From: Bin5 sp965242905
GTDB lineage: Bacteria; Chloroflexota; Anaerolineae; Caldilineales; Caldilineaceae
Length of the DNA stretch: 64,000 bases
Assembly: GCA_965242905.1 (NCBI GenBank)
Contig: CBDETM010000002.1
Coordinates: 1,116,001 to 1,180,000 of the forward strand
Direction: 5' to 3'
Below are positions 62,950-64,000 of the stretch, piece by piece (positions within the stretch are counted from its first letter, which is position 1; every line of letters begins with the position of its first letter). The notes under the pieces were generated by a model. It was not told the DNA's origin. It did no database searches and worked only from the letters and a program-made list of their open reading frames with translations. A program made the translations under genes and the position numbers.

Positions 62950-64000
62950 ATGCGCCACTCGATACCGGTAGACTCTCTCGGTCCCCAAGCCCCGTCAATG
63001 GCGGAAGCCGTCGCCAACTGCGTCCATTGCGGCTTCTGTCTGCCGGCCTGCCCGACATACCTGGCGTTGGGGGAGGAGATGGACTCGCCGCGCGGGCGCA
63101 TCATTCTGATGAAGGGCGCGCTGGAAGGTGAGCTGTCCCAGGAGGAGGTGCTGCCGCACGTAGACCGATGCCTGGGCTGCCTGGCCTGCGTCACGGCGTG
63201 CCCTTCTGGGGTCGAGTACGGGGAACTGCTCACACCTTTTCGGGAGATGACGGAAAAAAGGCGTAGCCGTTCCGCAATGGAGGAATTGTCTCGCACGCTG
63301 ACCAACCAGACGCTCCCCTACCCCGGACGATTCCGCGCCGCAGCAATATTGGGGCGCTATACGAAATTTCTCAAACCGTTCCTGCCCGCGGCGCTGCAAA
63401 CGATGCTTGATCTGCTGCCCGAACGGTTGCCGCCGCGCGTCGCTCTGCCGCGACTGGCGCCGGCTCGGGGGGAGCAGCGGGCGCGAGTTGCGCTGCTGAG
63501 CGGCTGCGCCCAACAAGTGCTAGCCCCTGGGATCAACAGCGCCACCGTCGAGGTTTTGACCAGCAATGGTGTAGAAGTGGTCATCCCGCCGCGCCAAGTT
63601 TGTTGCGGCGCACTTTCGATGCATACCGGCGCGGCAGACCAGGCGCGGGCGCTGGCCCGACGCAACTTCGACGCGTTCAACCTGGACGACCTCGATGCAG
63701 TGGTGACCAACGCGGCTGGTTGTGGTTCCGGCATGCACGAGTACCCTTTGCTGTTTGCAGGCGAGGCAGAAGAGCAGGCGGCGCGAGAGTTCGCCGACAA
63801 GGTGCAGGATTTGACGGTCTTCCTGGACGCACTCGGCATCGAGCCGCCGCCTGCATTGCCTGCGCCGATGACGGTCGCGTATCACGACGCCTGCCATCTT
63901 GCGCACGCGCAGGGCGTGACGGACGCGCCGCGCCGTCTGCTGGGGGCGATACAGAATCTTACTCTTGTTCCGATTCCCGAGGGGGAGATCTGCTGTGGGT
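62950..64000 (+). CDS. glcF: Glycolate oxidase iron-sulfur subunit GlcF (partial, right edge)
   Basis: The frame from ATG 62950 stays open to the window end; 350 residues are visible. Two [4Fe-4S] motifs, CVHCGFCLPACPTYL and CLGCLACVTACPSGV, are followed by CCG-type domains (QVCCGALSMHTG, and EGEICCG at the very end), the standard heterodisulfide-like layout. YHDACHLAHAQG matches the family. The C terminus lies outside the window. Confidence 0.92.
   Translation, partial: MRHSIPVDSLGPQAPSMAEAVANCVHCGFCLPACPTYLALGEEMDSPRGRIILMKGALEGELSQEEVLPHVDRCLGCLACVTACPSGVEYGELLTPFREMTEKRRSRSAMEELSRTLTNQTLPYPGRFRAAAILGRYTKFLKPFLPAALQTMLDLLPERLPPRVALPRLAPARGEQRARVALLSGCAQQVLAPGINSATVEVLTSNGVEVVIPPRQVCCGALSMHTGAADQARALARRNFDAFNLDDLDAVVTNAAGCGSGMHEYPLLFAGEAEEQAAREFADKVQDLTVFLDALGIEPPPALPAPMTVAYHDACHLAHAQGVTDAPRRLLGAIQNLTLVPIPEGEICCG

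Overview
The window looks like a GC-rich chromosomal piece of a Chloroflexota bacterium, most like uncultured Caldilineaceae/Anaerolineae. This rests on lipoproteins with A/E/P-rich linkers after the lipobox, many sugar-acid and phytanoyl-dioxygenase type catabolic genes, a form II CO-dehydrogenase-like cluster and a split sdhCDAB operon. No taxonomic marker such as 16S rRNA is present, so the assignment is inference. Both window edges cut genes: a beta-propeller-like protein at the left and glcF at the right.

Layout. 1-4.9 kb: a sugar/sugar-acid catabolic set (enolase-superfamily dehydratase/racemase, ThDP enzyme, Gfo/Idh/MocA oxidoreductase). 5.2-10.6 kb: family 5 ABC importer parts (lipoprotein and two permeases, no ATPase) with a TIM-barrel hydrolase-like gene between them. 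11.8-15.2 kb: two phytanoyl-CoA-dioxygenase family proteins, an alpha/beta hydrolase and an SMP-30 lactonase. 15.4-16.3 kb: a Ser/Thr kinase. 16.4-19.7 kb: sdhCDAB on the minus strand. 20-28.5 kb, mostly minus strand: an anchored trypsin-like protease, icd, an SDR, fabF, pyrB and pyrC, plus a small membrane protein on the plus strand. 29.2-33.0 kb: hemC-hemD-methyltransferase-hemB, then tRNA-Ser(GGA) and SRP RNA. 33.6-37.1 kb: MFS transporter, GNAT, tmRNA and a MntA/HepT toxin-antitoxin pair. 37.4-47.7 kb: aldo/keto reductase, an unusual HNH-like membrane protein, the two separate halves of a Tm-1-type protein, Gfo/Idh/MocA, cupin, DinB plus HigA-like antitoxin, a second enolase-superfamily protein and an RDD protein. 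48.3-57.0 kb: a cox-type molybdenum hydroxylase cluster (coxG, S, L, M, a P-loop kinase, coxD, coxE, split XdhC). 57.0-64.0 kb: glycolate oxidase glcD, E and F, interleaved with a sugar-dehydrogenase-like lipoprotein and a quinone oxidoreductase.

The most notable non-gene signal is a family of about 0.4-0.5 kb non-autonomous elements (four copies near 11.0, 28.9, 35.3 and 47.7 kb). They have inverted termini resembling GGGTGCATCCC and, in two copies, flanking 8-bp direct repeats. All four lie in the same orientation, with the right end 15-16 nt upstream of a -35-like hexamer. In three cases that hexamer belongs to a good promoter (hemC, ssrA, coxG). This suggests promoter-proximal target choice.

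Eight sigma70-type promoters with exactly 17-bp spacers can be read directly (SBP lipoprotein, kinase, sdh, fabF, hemC, tRNA-Ser, ssrA, coxG). The sdh promoter carries a perfect 12-bp palindrome in its spacer.
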